A DNA stretch of 60,526 bases, from assembly GCA_050740255.1 (NCBI GenBank), contig JBOICV010000117.1:1-60526 (forward strand), written 5' to 3'. Origin of the DNA: JBOICV01 sp050740255. Lineage in GTDB: Bacteria > Pseudomonadota > Gammaproteobacteria > Nevskiales > JBOICV01. Positions 42,894-51,415 of the stretch are shown piece by piece. How positions within the stretch are numbered: position 1 is the first letter of the stretch; the number at the start of each line of letters is the position of its first letter. A program made the position numbers and the translations under genes. Below the pieces are notes generated by a model. That model was not told the origin of the DNA. It did not search any database and saw only the letters and a list, made by a program, of their open reading frames with translations.

Positions 42894-44260
42894 AACGTGC
42901 GCAGGAAATTAGGAATCCGTATAGCGGCGCGAAGTTAGGCGAGTACCGCTTCGCTACGAATGAGGAGATTGCGCAAGTCATGCTGCGCCTCGCGCGCGGA
43001 CGCGAGATGCAGCGCATGCTGGCGCCCTTCGAGCGGGCCGAGATTCTGCTCAAGCTCACCGAATTGCTGCGCGCCGATGCCGACGAATTCGCCACGCTGA
43101 TCAGTGAGGAAACCGGCAAGGTTTTGCGCGACAGCCGGGTCGAGGTCAGCCGCGCGCTCAACACCTTGCAGTGTTCGGCCGAGGAAGCGCGGCGGCGGCA
43201 CGGCGAGCTGCTGAATTCCGACGCCTTTCCGCCCAAGCGCGACCGCCGCGGACTGGTCGAATGGCGGCCGATCGGCACGGTGCTGGCTATCACGCCCTTC
43301 AATTTCCCGCTCAATCTGGTGGTACACAAAATTGGGCCGGCCTTCGCCGCCGGGAATTCCATTTTCTTCAAACCCTCGCCTCAGGCCTGGCTGTGCGCGC
43401 GGCGCTTCACCGAACTGGCACACGAGGCAGGCATGCCGGAGGAAGTACTGCAGCTCTGCCTGCCGGATGTCCCGGAGCTGCAGCGGGTCATTCAACAGCC
43501 GCTGATCACCTGCGTGAATATCACCGGCAGCGTGCGCGCCGGCAAGGCGATCGCGGCGGCGGCGGGACCGAAGAAACTGTTGCTGGAATTGGGTGGCAAC
43601 GATCCCCTTATCGTATTGCCTGACGCGGATCTGGACGCGGCAGCGGCCACTGCGGTAGCGCAGCGTTTTATCTCCGCCGGGCAGCGCTGTACCGCCCCCA
43701 AGCAGTTGTTTGTGCATCAGCAGGTTACTGCGCGTTTCAGCGAGCTTCTGCTGGAGAAGACCCGCGCGCTCGTGATCGGCGATCCGTTGGACGAAAAGAC
43801 CGACGTGGGGCCGGTGATTCACGAAAAGGCCGCCGAACAGGTTATGAACGCCATCGCCGCCACGCTCGATGCCGGTGCACAGTTGCTGGCGGGCAACAGG
43901 CGCGAAGGGGCAGTGGTCTGGCCGACGATACTCGACAAGGTGCCGGAGCAGTCACCGGTGGTGCGTGAGGAAATCTTCGGGCCGGTCGCGCCGATTCGAG
44001 AATTCCGCGAAATTGCCGATGTGGTGCGGCAAGTCAACGCGCAGCCTTTTGGCTTGCAGGCGGGTGTGTTTACCAATGATTTGGCGGCGGTGAAGCGTCT
44101 GTTCGACGAGCTGGAGGTGGGTGCGTTGGCGGTAAACGACGGCCCCGGTTTTCGCGCTGAGCATTTTCCTTTTGGTGGGGTAAAGGACAGTGGTCTGGGC
44201 CGTGAGGGCGTGGCCTATGCCATGCGCGAAATGAGTGTGCGGAAAACATTGGTCATATAA
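42890..44260 (+). CDS. Aldehyde dehydrogenase family protein
   Basis: A 456-residue ALDH-superfamily enzyme. Conserved parts are ITPFNFPLN (Asn138 of the catalytic site), LLLELGGNDP (Glu233) and SAGQRCTAPKQLF (Cys267, nucleophile), with EEIFGPVAP near the end. NAD(P)-dependent oxidation of an aldehyde to acid is expected. The substrate class is unclear; the sequence is of the GapN/lactaldehyde-type branch. Start at 42890 overlaps the upstream stop. Followed 30 bp later by the flavin monooxygenase. Confidence 0.88.
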   Translation: MKRAQEIRNPYSGAKLGEYRFATNEEIAQVMLRLARGREMQRMLAPFERAEILLKLTELLRADADEFATLISEETGKVLRDSRVEVSRALNTLQCSAEEARRRHGELLNSDAFPPKRDRRGLVEWRPIGTVLAITPFNFPLNLVVHKIGPAFAAGNSIFFKPSPQAWLCARRFTELAHEAGMPEEVLQLCLPDVPELQRVIQQPLITCVNITGSVRAGKAIAAAAGPKKLLLELGGNDPLIVLPDADLDAAAATAVAQRFISAGQRCTAPKQLFVHQQVTARFSELLLEKTRALVIGDPLDEKTDVGPVIHEKAAEQVMNAIAATLDAGAQLLAGNRREGAVVWPTILDKVPEQSPVVREEIFGPVAPIREFREIADVVRQVNAQPFGLQAGVFTNDLAAVKRLFDELEVGALAVNDGPGFRAEHFPFGGVKDSGLGREGVAYAMREMSVRKTLVI

Positions 44261-44290
44261 GTAACTTCCTTTCCTTTCTGGGAGAGGAAA

Positions 44291-45601
44291 ATGGTGGGGG
44301 CGGTGGAGAACACAGAGCAGCAGTATTGCGTCATCGGCGCCGGCCCGGCGGGTTTGAGCGCGGCCAAGAACCTCAAACAACTAGGTTTACCCTTTGTCGG
44401 CTTTGAAGCCCATACCGACGTGGGCGGCTTGTGGGATATCACCAGCAAGCACAGCACGATGTACGAATCGGCCCATCTGATTTCTTCCAAGCGCATGACG
44501 GAATTCGCGGAATTCCCGATGCGCGCAGAAGTGGCCGACTATCCGCATCATGCCGAGCTGCACCGTTATTTTGGTGATTTTGCGGGTCATTTTGCTCTGC
44601 GCGAGCAATACCGTTTCGGCACCGAGGTCAAAAAGATTGAACGCGCCGACACGCTCTGGCGTGTGCACAGCGTTGATGCTCAGGGCAGGACGCGTGGCGA
44701 GTTATTCAAGGGCGTGTTGATTGCCAACGGCACCTTATCCGAGCCGAATGTCCCGAACTACGCCGGCCAGTACAGCGGCGAGCTGATGCATTCGGCAGCT
44801 TACAAGTCGGCGAATATTTTTGACGGTAAACGCGTACTGGTGGTTGGCTGCGGCAATAGCGCCTGCGACATCGCGGTGGACGCGGTGCACCGTGCCAAGC
44901 GCGTTGCGATCAGCGTAAGGCGCGGCTATCACTTCGTGCCGAAGTACGTGTTCGGCAAGCCGGTGGACACCATTGGCGGCAAGCTCAAGCTGCCGAGAGC
45001 ACTCAAGCAGCGCGTGGACTCGTTCCTGCTGTGGGTATTTGTGGGCGATGTTTCGCGCCTGGGCTTACCCAAGCCCGACTACAAGCTGTACGAATCGCAT
45101 CCGGTGCTTAACACGCAGATGCTTTATCACATCGGCCACGGCGACATCGCGCCCAAGCCGGACGTGGCCGAGTTCTCGGGCGGGTCGGTGCGCTTCGCCG
45201 ACGGCAGTGCCGAGGATTTCGATCTGGTGCTGCTGGCTACCGGTTACAAGCTGCACTATCCCTTTATAGACAAAACCGAACTCAACTGGAATGGCGCTGC
45301 GCCGCAGCTTTACCTGAACTGCTTTCATCCCGAGCGCGACAACCTGTTCGTGCTCGGCATGGTCGAGGCGGCGGGACTCGGCTGGGAAGCCAGAAATCTG
45401 CAGGGGGAGCTGGTCGCGCGCTTCCTGAAGGCCTGCGAAGAAGGGCAATCGGGCGCAGAGCGCCTACGGGCGATGAAGCATGCGCCGCTGCAGGCTCTCG
45501 ACGGCGGCTTTCGCTACTTGAAGCTCGATCGCATGGCCTATTACGTGCACAAGGAAACCTATTTCCGGGAGCTACGGCGGCACCTGGCGCTGTTCAAATG
45601 A
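44291..45601 (+). CDS. Flavin-containing monooxygenase (FMO-like)
   Basis: A 436-residue flavoprotein. FAD motif GAGPAGLSAAKN (16-27), the FMO-type signature YSGELMHSAAY, and the NADPH motif VVGCGNSACDIAVDA are present in order. It should oxygenate a nucleophilic or ketone substrate with NADPH and O2. In this block (aldehyde dehydrogenase upstream, acyl-CoA dehydrogenase downstream) it may take part in oxidising a chain substrate. The stop codon is the first base pair of a hairpin at 45600. Confidence 0.88.
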   Translation: MVGAVENTEQQYCVIGAGPAGLSAAKNLKQLGLPFVGFEAHTDVGGLWDITSKHSTMYESAHLISSKRMTEFAEFPMRAEVADYPHHAELHRYFGDFAGHFALREQYRFGTEVKKIERADTLWRVHSVDAQGRTRGELFKGVLIANGTLSEPNVPNYAGQYSGELMHSAAYKSANIFDGKRVLVVGCGNSACDIAVDAVHRAKRVAISVRRGYHFVPKYVFGKPVDTIGGKLKLPRALKQRVDSFLLWVFVGDVSRLGLPKPDYKLYESHPVLNTQMLYHIGHGDIAPKPDVAEFSGGSVRFADGSAEDFDLVLLATGYKLHYPFIDKTELNWNGAAPQLYLNCFHPERDNLFVLGMVEAAGLGWEARNLQGELVARFLKACEEGQSGAERLRAMKHAPLQALDGGFRYLKLDRMAYYVHKETYFRELRRHLALFK

Positions 45602-45750
45602 CCGCGAAAAATTGATTTCGCGGTCATCCCGGCCAGAGCCTGCCCCGGACTTGATCCGGGGGAATGGCCGGGATCCAGGCACACGGACGTGAGTTGACCT
45701 GAAGTAAAATAGCAAAATTCTTCAAACTGGATTCCGGCTTTCGCCGGAAT
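45600..45750. repeat. Cluster of three palindromic repeats
   Basis: First, GACCGCGAAA (45600-45609) / TTTCGCGGTC (45616-45625). Second, a nested unit: ATCCCGGCCA (45626-45635) / TGGCCGGGAT (45665-45674) around CCCCGGA (45643-45649) / TCCGGGG (45655-45661). Third, ATTCCGGC (45731-45738) / GCCGGAAT (45743-45750). The last two belong to widespread dispersed repeats (TCCGGCTTTCGCCGGA type). They fill the gap between the monooxygenase and acyl-CoA dehydrogenase genes; the first hairpin includes the monooxygenase stop. Confidence 0.7.
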
Positions 45751-45776
45751 GACAACAAAGCCTTCCGGAGAAACTC

Positions 45777-47531
45777 ATGGCCAGCTACCAGGCGCCCGTG
45801 CGCGAGATGTTATTCGTGCTGAACGACGTGCTGCACGTCAACGAACTACAGGCCATTCCGCGCTTTGCCGAAGCCTCGCCGGAGCTCATGGCGGGGGTGA
45901 TTGACGAGGCCGCCAAGTTCATAGAACGTGAACTGGCGCCGCTAAACCGTACAGCCGACGAGCTTGGCTGCAAATACAAAGATGGCGAAGTCGTTGTGCC
46001 GCCGGGTTTCGCCGAGGCTTATAAACAGTATTGGCAGGGCGGCTGGGTGGGGTTAGCGCATGACGCCGAATACGGTGGACAGGCGATGCCATACACACTG
46101 TCCAAGGTGGTCGGCGAGATGGTGTGTTCTGCCAACGTCGCTTTCGAGCTTTACGTTGGACTGACGCAGGATTGCTTCGAAGCGATTCTGGCCAATGGTA
46201 CCGAGGAGCAGAAGCAGACTTACTGCCACAAGCTCGCGGTCGGCGAGTGGACCGGCACCATGTGCATGACCGAACCGCAGGCCGGGTCGGATGTCGGCGC
46301 GGTGAAGACCAAGGCCATCCCGCAAGCCGGCGGCAGCTATGTGATCGAGGGGCAGAAGATCTTTATCACCTCCGGCGAGCACCGGATGGTGGACAACATC
46401 ATTCACTTCGTACTTGCGCGGCTGCCCGATTCGCCGTCGGGCGTGAAGGGCCTTTCCACGTTTGTCGTGCCGAAGTTTCTGGTGAAACCGGACGGCACGC
46501 TTGGCGAGCGCAACAAGGTTCGCTGCGTTTCCATCGAGCACAAGATGGGCATGCACGGTTCCTGTACCTGCACGCTGGCGTTCGAAGGCGCGAATGGCTG
46601 GCTGGTCGGCAAGCCCAATCAGGGCATCCAGAACATGTTCGTGATGATGAATCTGGCGCGCATCATGGTTGGCTTTCAGGGTCTGGGTCAGTGCGAACTG
46701 GCCACCCAGAATGCAGTGCGCTACGCGAAAGACCGCAAACAGGGCAAGGCCTTCAACGGCGGCGCGGAGATCATCGAACATCCGGACGTGCGCCGCATGC
46801 TGCTGCATATGAAGGCGATCACCGAAGGCGCACGCGTGATGGCCTACGAAACAGCCAAGCATGCGGATTTGGCGCAGCATCATCCCGATGCCGCGGTGCG
46901 GGAAGCGGCGCAGGACTGGGTCGAACTCACGACGCCACTGGTAAAGGCGTTCTGCACCGATCAGGCGGTGGAGCTGGGTTCGATGGCGATCCAGGTCTAC
47001 GGCGGTCACGGCTATATCCGCGAGCACGGCATCGAACAAATCCTGCGTGACAGCAAGATTCTCTGCCTTTACGAGGGCACCAACGGCATTCAGGCGATGG
47101 ATCTGGTGCGCCGCAAGCTGGTCATGCAAAACGGCCGCCTCGCAGATCGCTTCTTCCAGCGTGCCGAAGCGGTACTCAAGCAACACGCCACGGATAAGCA
47201 AATGGCCTTCATCGTCCAACCGCTGACGGCGGCCCTGAAACATCTGCATGCGACCACGCAATGGCTGCAGACGCGCATGAAGGAGGGGCCAAATGACGCC
47301 GGCGCCGCCGCCGCGGATTATTTACGTGCTTTCAGCCTCGCGATGCTCGGTTACAACTGGCTGCGCATGGCAGCGGCCGCGCTGAAATCGGATGATGCGA
47401 ATTTCCGCGCTGCCAAGCTGGCGACGGCGAGTTTCTTCGCCACCCGTCTGCTGCCGCAAGTGGATAGCCTCTGTGTCATGGCGCAGGCCGGCGGCGACAG
47501 CGTGATGGAACTGGCCGCAGCCAATTTCTGA
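45777..47531 (+). CDS. Acyl-CoA dehydrogenase with C-terminal extension (FadE5-like)
   Basis: A 584-residue acyl-CoA dehydrogenase of the longer type with an extra C-terminal domain. Visible parts are GWVGLAHDAEYGGQAMPYTL, the flavin/substrate region CMTEPQAGSDVGAVKTKA, QVYGGHGYIREHGIEQILRD and the catalytic Glu motif YEGTNGIQAMDL. Oxidation of an acyl-CoA at C2-C3 is expected. The C-terminal approximately 120 residues are helical. It is separated from the monooxygenase gene by a repeat cluster. Confidence 0.9.
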   Translation: MASYQAPVREMLFVLNDVLHVNELQAIPRFAEASPELMAGVIDEAAKFIERELAPLNRTADELGCKYKDGEVVVPPGFAEAYKQYWQGGWVGLAHDAEYGGQAMPYTLSKVVGEMVCSANVAFELYVGLTQDCFEAILANGTEEQKQTYCHKLAVGEWTGTMCMTEPQAGSDVGAVKTKAIPQAGGSYVIEGQKIFITSGEHRMVDNIIHFVLARLPDSPSGVKGLSTFVVPKFLVKPDGTLGERNKVRCVSIEHKMGMHGSCTCTLAFEGANGWLVGKPNQGIQNMFVMMNLARIMVGFQGLGQCELATQNAVRYAKDRKQGKAFNGGAEIIEHPDVRRMLLHMKAITEGARVMAYETAKHADLAQHHPDAAVREAAQDWVELTTPLVKAFCTDQAVELGSMAIQVYGGHGYIREHGIEQILRDSKILCLYEGTNGIQAMDLVRRKLVMQNGRLADRFFQRAEAVLKQHATDKQMAFIVQPLTAALKHLHATTQWLQTRMKEGPNDAGAAAADYLRAFSLAMLGYNWLRMAAAALKSDDANFRAAKLATASFFATRLLPQVDSLCVMAQAGGDSVMELAAANF

Positions 47532-47536
47532 GCACG

Positions 47537-47577
47537 TGCTCCCCCTCCCCCTGCGGGAGGGGGCAGGGGGAGGGGTC
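47537..47577. repeat. C/G-tract palindromic repeat, copy 1
   Basis: Core CTCCCCCTCCCCCTGCGGG, continuing GAGGGGGCAGGGGGAGGGG. The arms pair CCCCTCCCCCTGC with the GCAGGGGGAGGGG side. It lies between the acyl-CoA dehydrogenase and BtuF-like genes. A second copy of the same family sits inside the BtuF-like gene at 47775-47810. Confidence 0.7.
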
Positions 47578-47605
47578 GAGTATTTCGCAACAACCACTAG
47601 CGGCG

Positions 47606-48445
47606 ATGCAATTTCGCGATGACCTCGGCCGCAGCTTGCGGCTTGAGGCGCCGCCCCGTCGCATCGTTTCGCTTTGCCCTTCGCAGACCGAGACGCTATT
47701 TGCCTTGGGCCTGGGCGAACAAATCGTTGGAGTGACGCGCTACTGCATCCATCCATCAGCGAAAGAAAGATTTTCTCCCTCCCCCCTGTGGGGAGGGGTA
47801 GGGGAGGGGGTAGAGACTAAAACCAAGGTCGGCGGTACCAAGCAGCTTGATTTCACCGCGATAGCGCAGCTTGAACCCGATTTAATCATCGCCGAGAAGG
47901 AAGAAAATCGGCGCGAGGATGTCGAGCGCTTGAGCGAACGCTGGCCGGTATTTGTCACCGATGTCAGCGACATAGAAGCCGCACTGCGCATGATCGGAAC
48001 ATTGGGAAGTTTGTGCGATCGCGCGCGCGAAGCGGATCAGCTTGCGCAGGAGATAGCCGGCCGCTGGGCCCCACTGAGACCAGCATTGAGACCCGCAACG
48101 AAGTCGCCGCGCACGCTCTACCTGATCTGGCGCAAGCCTTATATGGCGGCCGGTACCGGCAGCTATATCCACTCGGTGCTGCAACGCTGCGGCTTCACCA
48201 ATGTCATCGCCAAACCGCGCTACCCGGAGTTGACGCTGGCCGAAATGCAGCAGACGGATCCGGAACTGATACTGCTCAGTTCAGAACCCTATCCCTTCGC
48301 ACAGCGGCATGTCGAAGAGCTGGCCGCGCATTTACCTCAGGCGCGCATCGAGCTGGTCGACGGCGAGATGTTCAGTTGGTACGGCGTGCGTATGCTCAAA
48401 GCCGCTGATTACTTGCCGGAACTGGTGAGCAAGCTGGCAGACTGA
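47606..48445 (+). CDS. BtuF-like periplasmic-binding-fold protein with inserted repeat
   Basis: A 279-residue protein of the helical-backbone metal-receptor/cobalamin-binding type: DDLGRSLRLEAPPRRIVSLC, PSQTETLFALGLGEQIVGVT, KVGGTKQLDFTAIAQLEPDL, and FTNVIAKPRYPELTLAEM. Between HPSAKE and KVGGTKQ there are about 16 extra residues (RFSPSPLWGGVGEGVE) encoded by a copy of the C/G-tract repeat at 47775-47810. The reading frame is kept. No signal peptide is visible, as in some members of this group. The stop overlaps the DUF1289 gene on the other strand. Confidence 0.82.
   Translation: MQFRDDLGRSLRLEAPPRRIVSLCPSQTETLFALGLGEQIVGVTRYCIHPSAKERFSPSPLWGGVGEGVETKTKVGGTKQLDFTAIAQLEPDLIIAEKEENRREDVERLSERWPVFVTDVSDIEAALRMIGTLGSLCDRAREADQLAQEIAGRWAPLRPALRPATKSPRTLYLIWRKPYMAAGTGSYIHSVLQRCGFTNVIAKPRYPELTLAEMQQTDPELILLSSEPYPFAQRHVEELAAHLPQARIELVDGEMFSWYGVRMLKAADYLPELVSKLAD
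47775..47810. repeat. C/G-tract repeat inserted in frame in the BtuF-like gene, copy 2
   Basis: Core CTCCCTCCCCCCTGTGGGG, continuing AGGGGTAGGGGAGGGGG. It is the same family as copy 1 at 47537-47577. It adds about 12 codons to a gene whose homologues lack them, without a frame change. Confidence 0.75.
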
Positions 48446-48612
48446 GCGACACGCTGCGCGGCGCGTGCACGAATGTCGAGCTTTTGCGCGGTGTCCGACT
48501 CGGACCAGGCGGCAATCTCAGCCAGCGTACGGCCGCAGCCGACGCATACCTCTGCGGCATCGAGCCGGCAGACGCCAGTACAGGGTGATGGAATTTCGGA
48601 GGCTGCTTCCAC
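48409..48612 (-). CDS. DUF1289 family protein
   Basis: A 67-residue protein starting at GTG 48612. It has the DUF1289 pattern SPCTGVCRLDAAEVCVGCGR with four Cys, then TLAEIAAWSESD. The Cys layout suggests a metal- or iron-sulfur-binding mini-domain; function is not established. It overlaps the 3' end of the BtuF-like gene on the other strand by 37 bp. Confidence 0.85.
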   Translation of the reverse strand: MEAASEIPSPCTGVCRLDAAEVCVGCGRTLAEIAAWSESDTAQKLDIRARAAQRVAQSASLLTSSGK

Positions 48613-48672
48613 CCGCGCATTCTCGCTTATCTGGGGGCAGTGAATAGCGCTGTGCTACTCTCAACAGGCGCC

Positions 48673-49572
48673 ATGTCAGCAGTGCTCGAAGTCAAAAATC
48701 TCAGCAAGCGCTATTCCAACGGCGTGGTTGCCGTGGACGGCGTCAGTTTCGCGGTGCCGGGCGGGCGCTGCTTTGGCTTGCTCGGCCCAAACGGGGCTGG
48801 CAAGACCACCACCATCGAAATCATGGAAGGCATTCTCCCGGCTACGGGCGGTGAGGTGCTGTACCGGGGTGAGCCGCTCGGCGCACGCTTCCGCGAGGAA
48901 GCAGGAATCCAGTTCCAGTCCACCGCGCTGCAGGAATTTCTCACCGTAAGTGATCAGCTGCGGCTATTTGCGGGGCTTTACGCTCGCAAGCTGCCCTTCG
49001 CTGAAGTGGTGAAGCTCTGCGCGCTGGAACCCCTGCTGCTGCAAGACTCGCGCACGCTCTCCGGCGGCCAGCGCCAGCGTTTGCTGTTGGCACTGGCGCT
49101 GGTGAACGACCCGGAAGTGATTTTTCTGGATGAACCCACGACCGGCCTGGACCCGCAGGCGCGGCGCAATTTCTGGGAGTTGGTGAACGGCATCAAGGCG
49201 CGCGGCAAGACGCTGGTACTGACCACGCACTATATGGAAGAAGCCTACCTGTTGTGTGATGAGATCGCGATCATGGATCACGGCCATATCATCGCGCGCG
49301 GTGCGCCCCAGGAGCTGCTTACCGAGCATTTCAGTGACGTGGTACTCGAACTGCCGGCCGAGGATTTCGGTGCTAACGAGGGGGGTTTTCCCCTGCCGGT
49401 ACTGCGCAAGGCTGGCAATGGTGCCGGCGCGGTCGAGATTCTTGCGCCCGACGCCAACGCGGCGGTGCAGGCGCTGCTCGCGCGCGGCGTGCCGCTACAG
49501 CGGCTGCAGCTGCGGCCGCGGACGCTGGAAGATTTATTCCTCGAGCTGACCGGAAAAGGCTTGCGCGGATGA
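48673..49572 (+). CDS. ABC transporter ATP-binding protein
   Basis: A 299-residue ATPase (ATG 48673; a GTG at 48640 is the alternative). Walker A is GPNGAGKTT, the signature is LSGGQRQRL and Walker B is VIFLDEPTTGLDP, followed by TTHYMEEAYLL. It is of the drug/polysaccharide exporter type (CcmA-like). Its stop overlaps the permease start by 4 bp, so it powers that permease. Cargo unknown. Confidence 0.93.
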   Translation: MSAVLEVKNLSKRYSNGVVAVDGVSFAVPGGRCFGLLGPNGAGKTTTIEIMEGILPATGGEVLYRGEPLGARFREEAGIQFQSTALQEFLTVSDQLRLFAGLYARKLPFAEVVKLCALEPLLLQDSRTLSGGQRQRLLLALALVNDPEVIFLDEPTTGLDPQARRNFWELVNGIKARGKTLVLTTHYMEEAYLLCDEIAIMDHGHIIARGAPQELLTEHFSDVVLELPAEDFGANEGGFPLPVLRKAGNGAGAVEILAPDANAAVQALLARGVPLQRLQLRPRTLEDLFLELTGKGLRG

Positions 49573-50597
49573 GAGCTTCCTTGAAGCGCATTGCCGCGCT
49601 GACGCGCGTGCGCAACCTCGAATTTCTGCGCGACCGCGCCTCGCTGGGCTGGAATATTCTGGTGCCGGTACTGCTGGTGCTGGGATTGGCCGTCGTGTTT
49701 GGCGGGCCAGACAAACCCTTGTTCAAGGTTGCGGTGCTGACCGACGCGCCTACGTTGGATGCGGAGCTGCATCCCTTCCTGGGCACGCGCTTCGTCGAGT
49801 TCTTCCGGGTCGAGGACGAGGCTGACTCTCTTAGCAAGGTCGAACGGCATCAGATCGACATGTTGCTGGATCTGCGCATCGAGCCACCCCGCTACTGGGT
49901 CAATAGCACCTCACCCAAGGGTTACTTTCTGGAGCGGATGCTGGATGCCGCGCCGGCGCAGGGTTTCCGACGCGAGCTGGTGGAGGGGCGCGAAATCCGC
50001 TATGTGGACTGGCTGCTGCCGGGCATCCTCGGCATGAACATGATGTTCTCCTGCCTGTTCGGCGTGGGCTACGTGATCGTGCGCTATCGCAAGAACGGCT
50101 ATCTCAAGCGCTTGTCCGCCACGCCGCTGCGGGCCTTCGAGTACATCATCGCGCAGGTGAGCTCGCGCCTGATGCTGATCATGGCCATCACGGTGGCGAT
50201 ATTCATCGGCACTGACTGGATCATCCATTTCCGCATGGAGGGCCGCTATATAAATCTGTTTCTCGTGACCTTGCTGGGTGCCGCCTCAATGATTGCCATG
50301 GGCCTGACCATCGCGGCACGCGTGACCAGCGAGGAACTAGCGGGTGGCCTGCTGAATCTATTGAGTCTGCCGATGATGGTGGTGTCCGGCATCTGGTTTT
50401 CGCTGGAGGGCCGCGAGCCGTGGTTGCAGCATCTCGCGGCGGTTTTCCCATTAACGCATCTGATCGACGCTGCACGCGCGATCATGCTGGATGGCGCCGG
50501 GCTGTGGCAGATTCGCCACCAGTTGCTGATTTTGCTTGGCATGACGGTCGCCTTTCTGACGCTCGGCGCGAGCTGGTTTCGCTGGCGGCAGGAGTAA
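49569..50597 (+). CDS. ABC-2 type transporter permease
   Basis: A 342-residue membrane protein. One N-terminal helix (about 28-48) is followed by a large soluble loop and five C-terminal helices (from WLLPGILGMNMMFSCLFGVG onward), the ABC-2 exporter layout. The start ATG overlaps the ATPase stop. With the ATPase it forms a simple two-gene exporter; the substrate cannot be inferred. Confidence 0.9.
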   Translation: MRASLKRIAALTRVRNLEFLRDRASLGWNILVPVLLVLGLAVVFGGPDKPLFKVAVLTDAPTLDAELHPFLGTRFVEFFRVEDEADSLSKVERHQIDMLLDLRIEPPRYWVNSTSPKGYFLERMLDAAPAQGFRRELVEGREIRYVDWLLPGILGMNMMFSCLFGVGYVIVRYRKNGYLKRLSATPLRAFEYIIAQVSSRLMLIMAITVAIFIGTDWIIHFRMEGRYINLFLVTLLGAASMIAMGLTIAARVTSEELAGGLLNLLSLPMMVVSGIWFSLEGREPWLQHLAAVFPLTHLIDAARAIMLDGAGLWQIRHQLLILLGMTVAFLTLGASWFRWRQE

Positions 50598-50606
50598 AAT
50601 GCGCGC

Positions 50607-51407
50607 GTGCCGGACTTGAATCAACTCCTCGACCTTTACCGCGAGCCGCTGTTCTGGCAGTTCCCGGTCGCGAGCTCCTTACTGAGCGTCGCTGCCTTCC
50701 TGTTCTGGGCGCTGCCGATGACCTGGGTCGCCTGGCGCGATCCGGCCTGGGCCCGCCAATACCGCGTCCAGCCGCGAAAAATGGACGTGGCAAAGTGGTT
50801 TTGGCCCTCGCTGGGACGCTTGCTGCTCAACAGCGCTATCGTGTTCGTGCTGATTGCGCCGCTATGGCCCTTGCTGCGGCTGACGAACGTACACGCCGGG
50901 CCGCTACCGCCCTGGTGGGAGATCGCCTGGCAATTGTTGTTCTTCATTTATCTTGATGACGTGTTGTTTTATGCCGTGCACCGCTGGCTCCATACACCAG
51001 TACTATTCCGCCATGTTCATTCGGTGCATCATCGCGTGCGCACGCCCTGCGCGGTCGCGGGCGTGTACTTTCATTGGCTCGAGTACGCGGCTATCTCCGG
51101 ATTGGTACTGGTCGGGCCGGTGCTGGTCGGCGCACATGTCGTCACTCTATATATATGGATCGTCTTGCGGCAGCTTGAGGCCGCCTCAGGGCATTGCGGC
51201 TATGACTGGCCCTTCGAGCCACTGCGTCTGCTGCCGCTTTACGATGGCAACGGCTATCACGACTATCACCACGGCAGCTTCAAGGGCAATTACGCGGGCG
51301 CAATGGGCTGGATAGACCGTGTGTTTGGCACACGCTCGGACGGCTATGCCGATTACGAAAACAGACGCAAGCAAGGTTTGACGCCAGCGGAGGCGGGACG
51401 TCCCTGA
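50607..51407 (+). CDS. Sterol desaturase / fatty acid hydroxylase superfamily protein
   Basis: A 266-residue membrane protein starting at GTG 50607. The His-box diiron pattern is visible: HRWLHTPVLF, HVHSVHHRV and HDYHHGSFKGN. Four to five membrane helices surround it. It should perform O2-dependent desaturation or hydroxylation of a lipid at the membrane. It is 9 bp after the ABC permease gene, so it may be in that operon. Confidence 0.88.
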   Translation: MPDLNQLLDLYREPLFWQFPVASSLLSVAAFLFWALPMTWVAWRDPAWARQYRVQPRKMDVAKWFWPSLGRLLLNSAIVFVLIAPLWPLLRLTNVHAGPLPPWWEIAWQLLFFIYLDDVLFYAVHRWLHTPVLFRHVHSVHHRVRTPCAVAGVYFHWLEYAAISGLVLVGPVLVGAHVVTLYIWIVLRQLEAASGHCGYDWPFEPLRLLPLYDGNGYHDYHHGSFKGNYAGAMGWIDRVFGTRSDGYADYENRRKQGLTPAEAGRP

Positions 51408-51415
51408 ACTGAACA

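Noticed and set aside
46053..47261. Minus-strand frame of 402 codons
   Set aside because: It is opposite the acyl-CoA dehydrogenase at 45777, whose motifs are clear.
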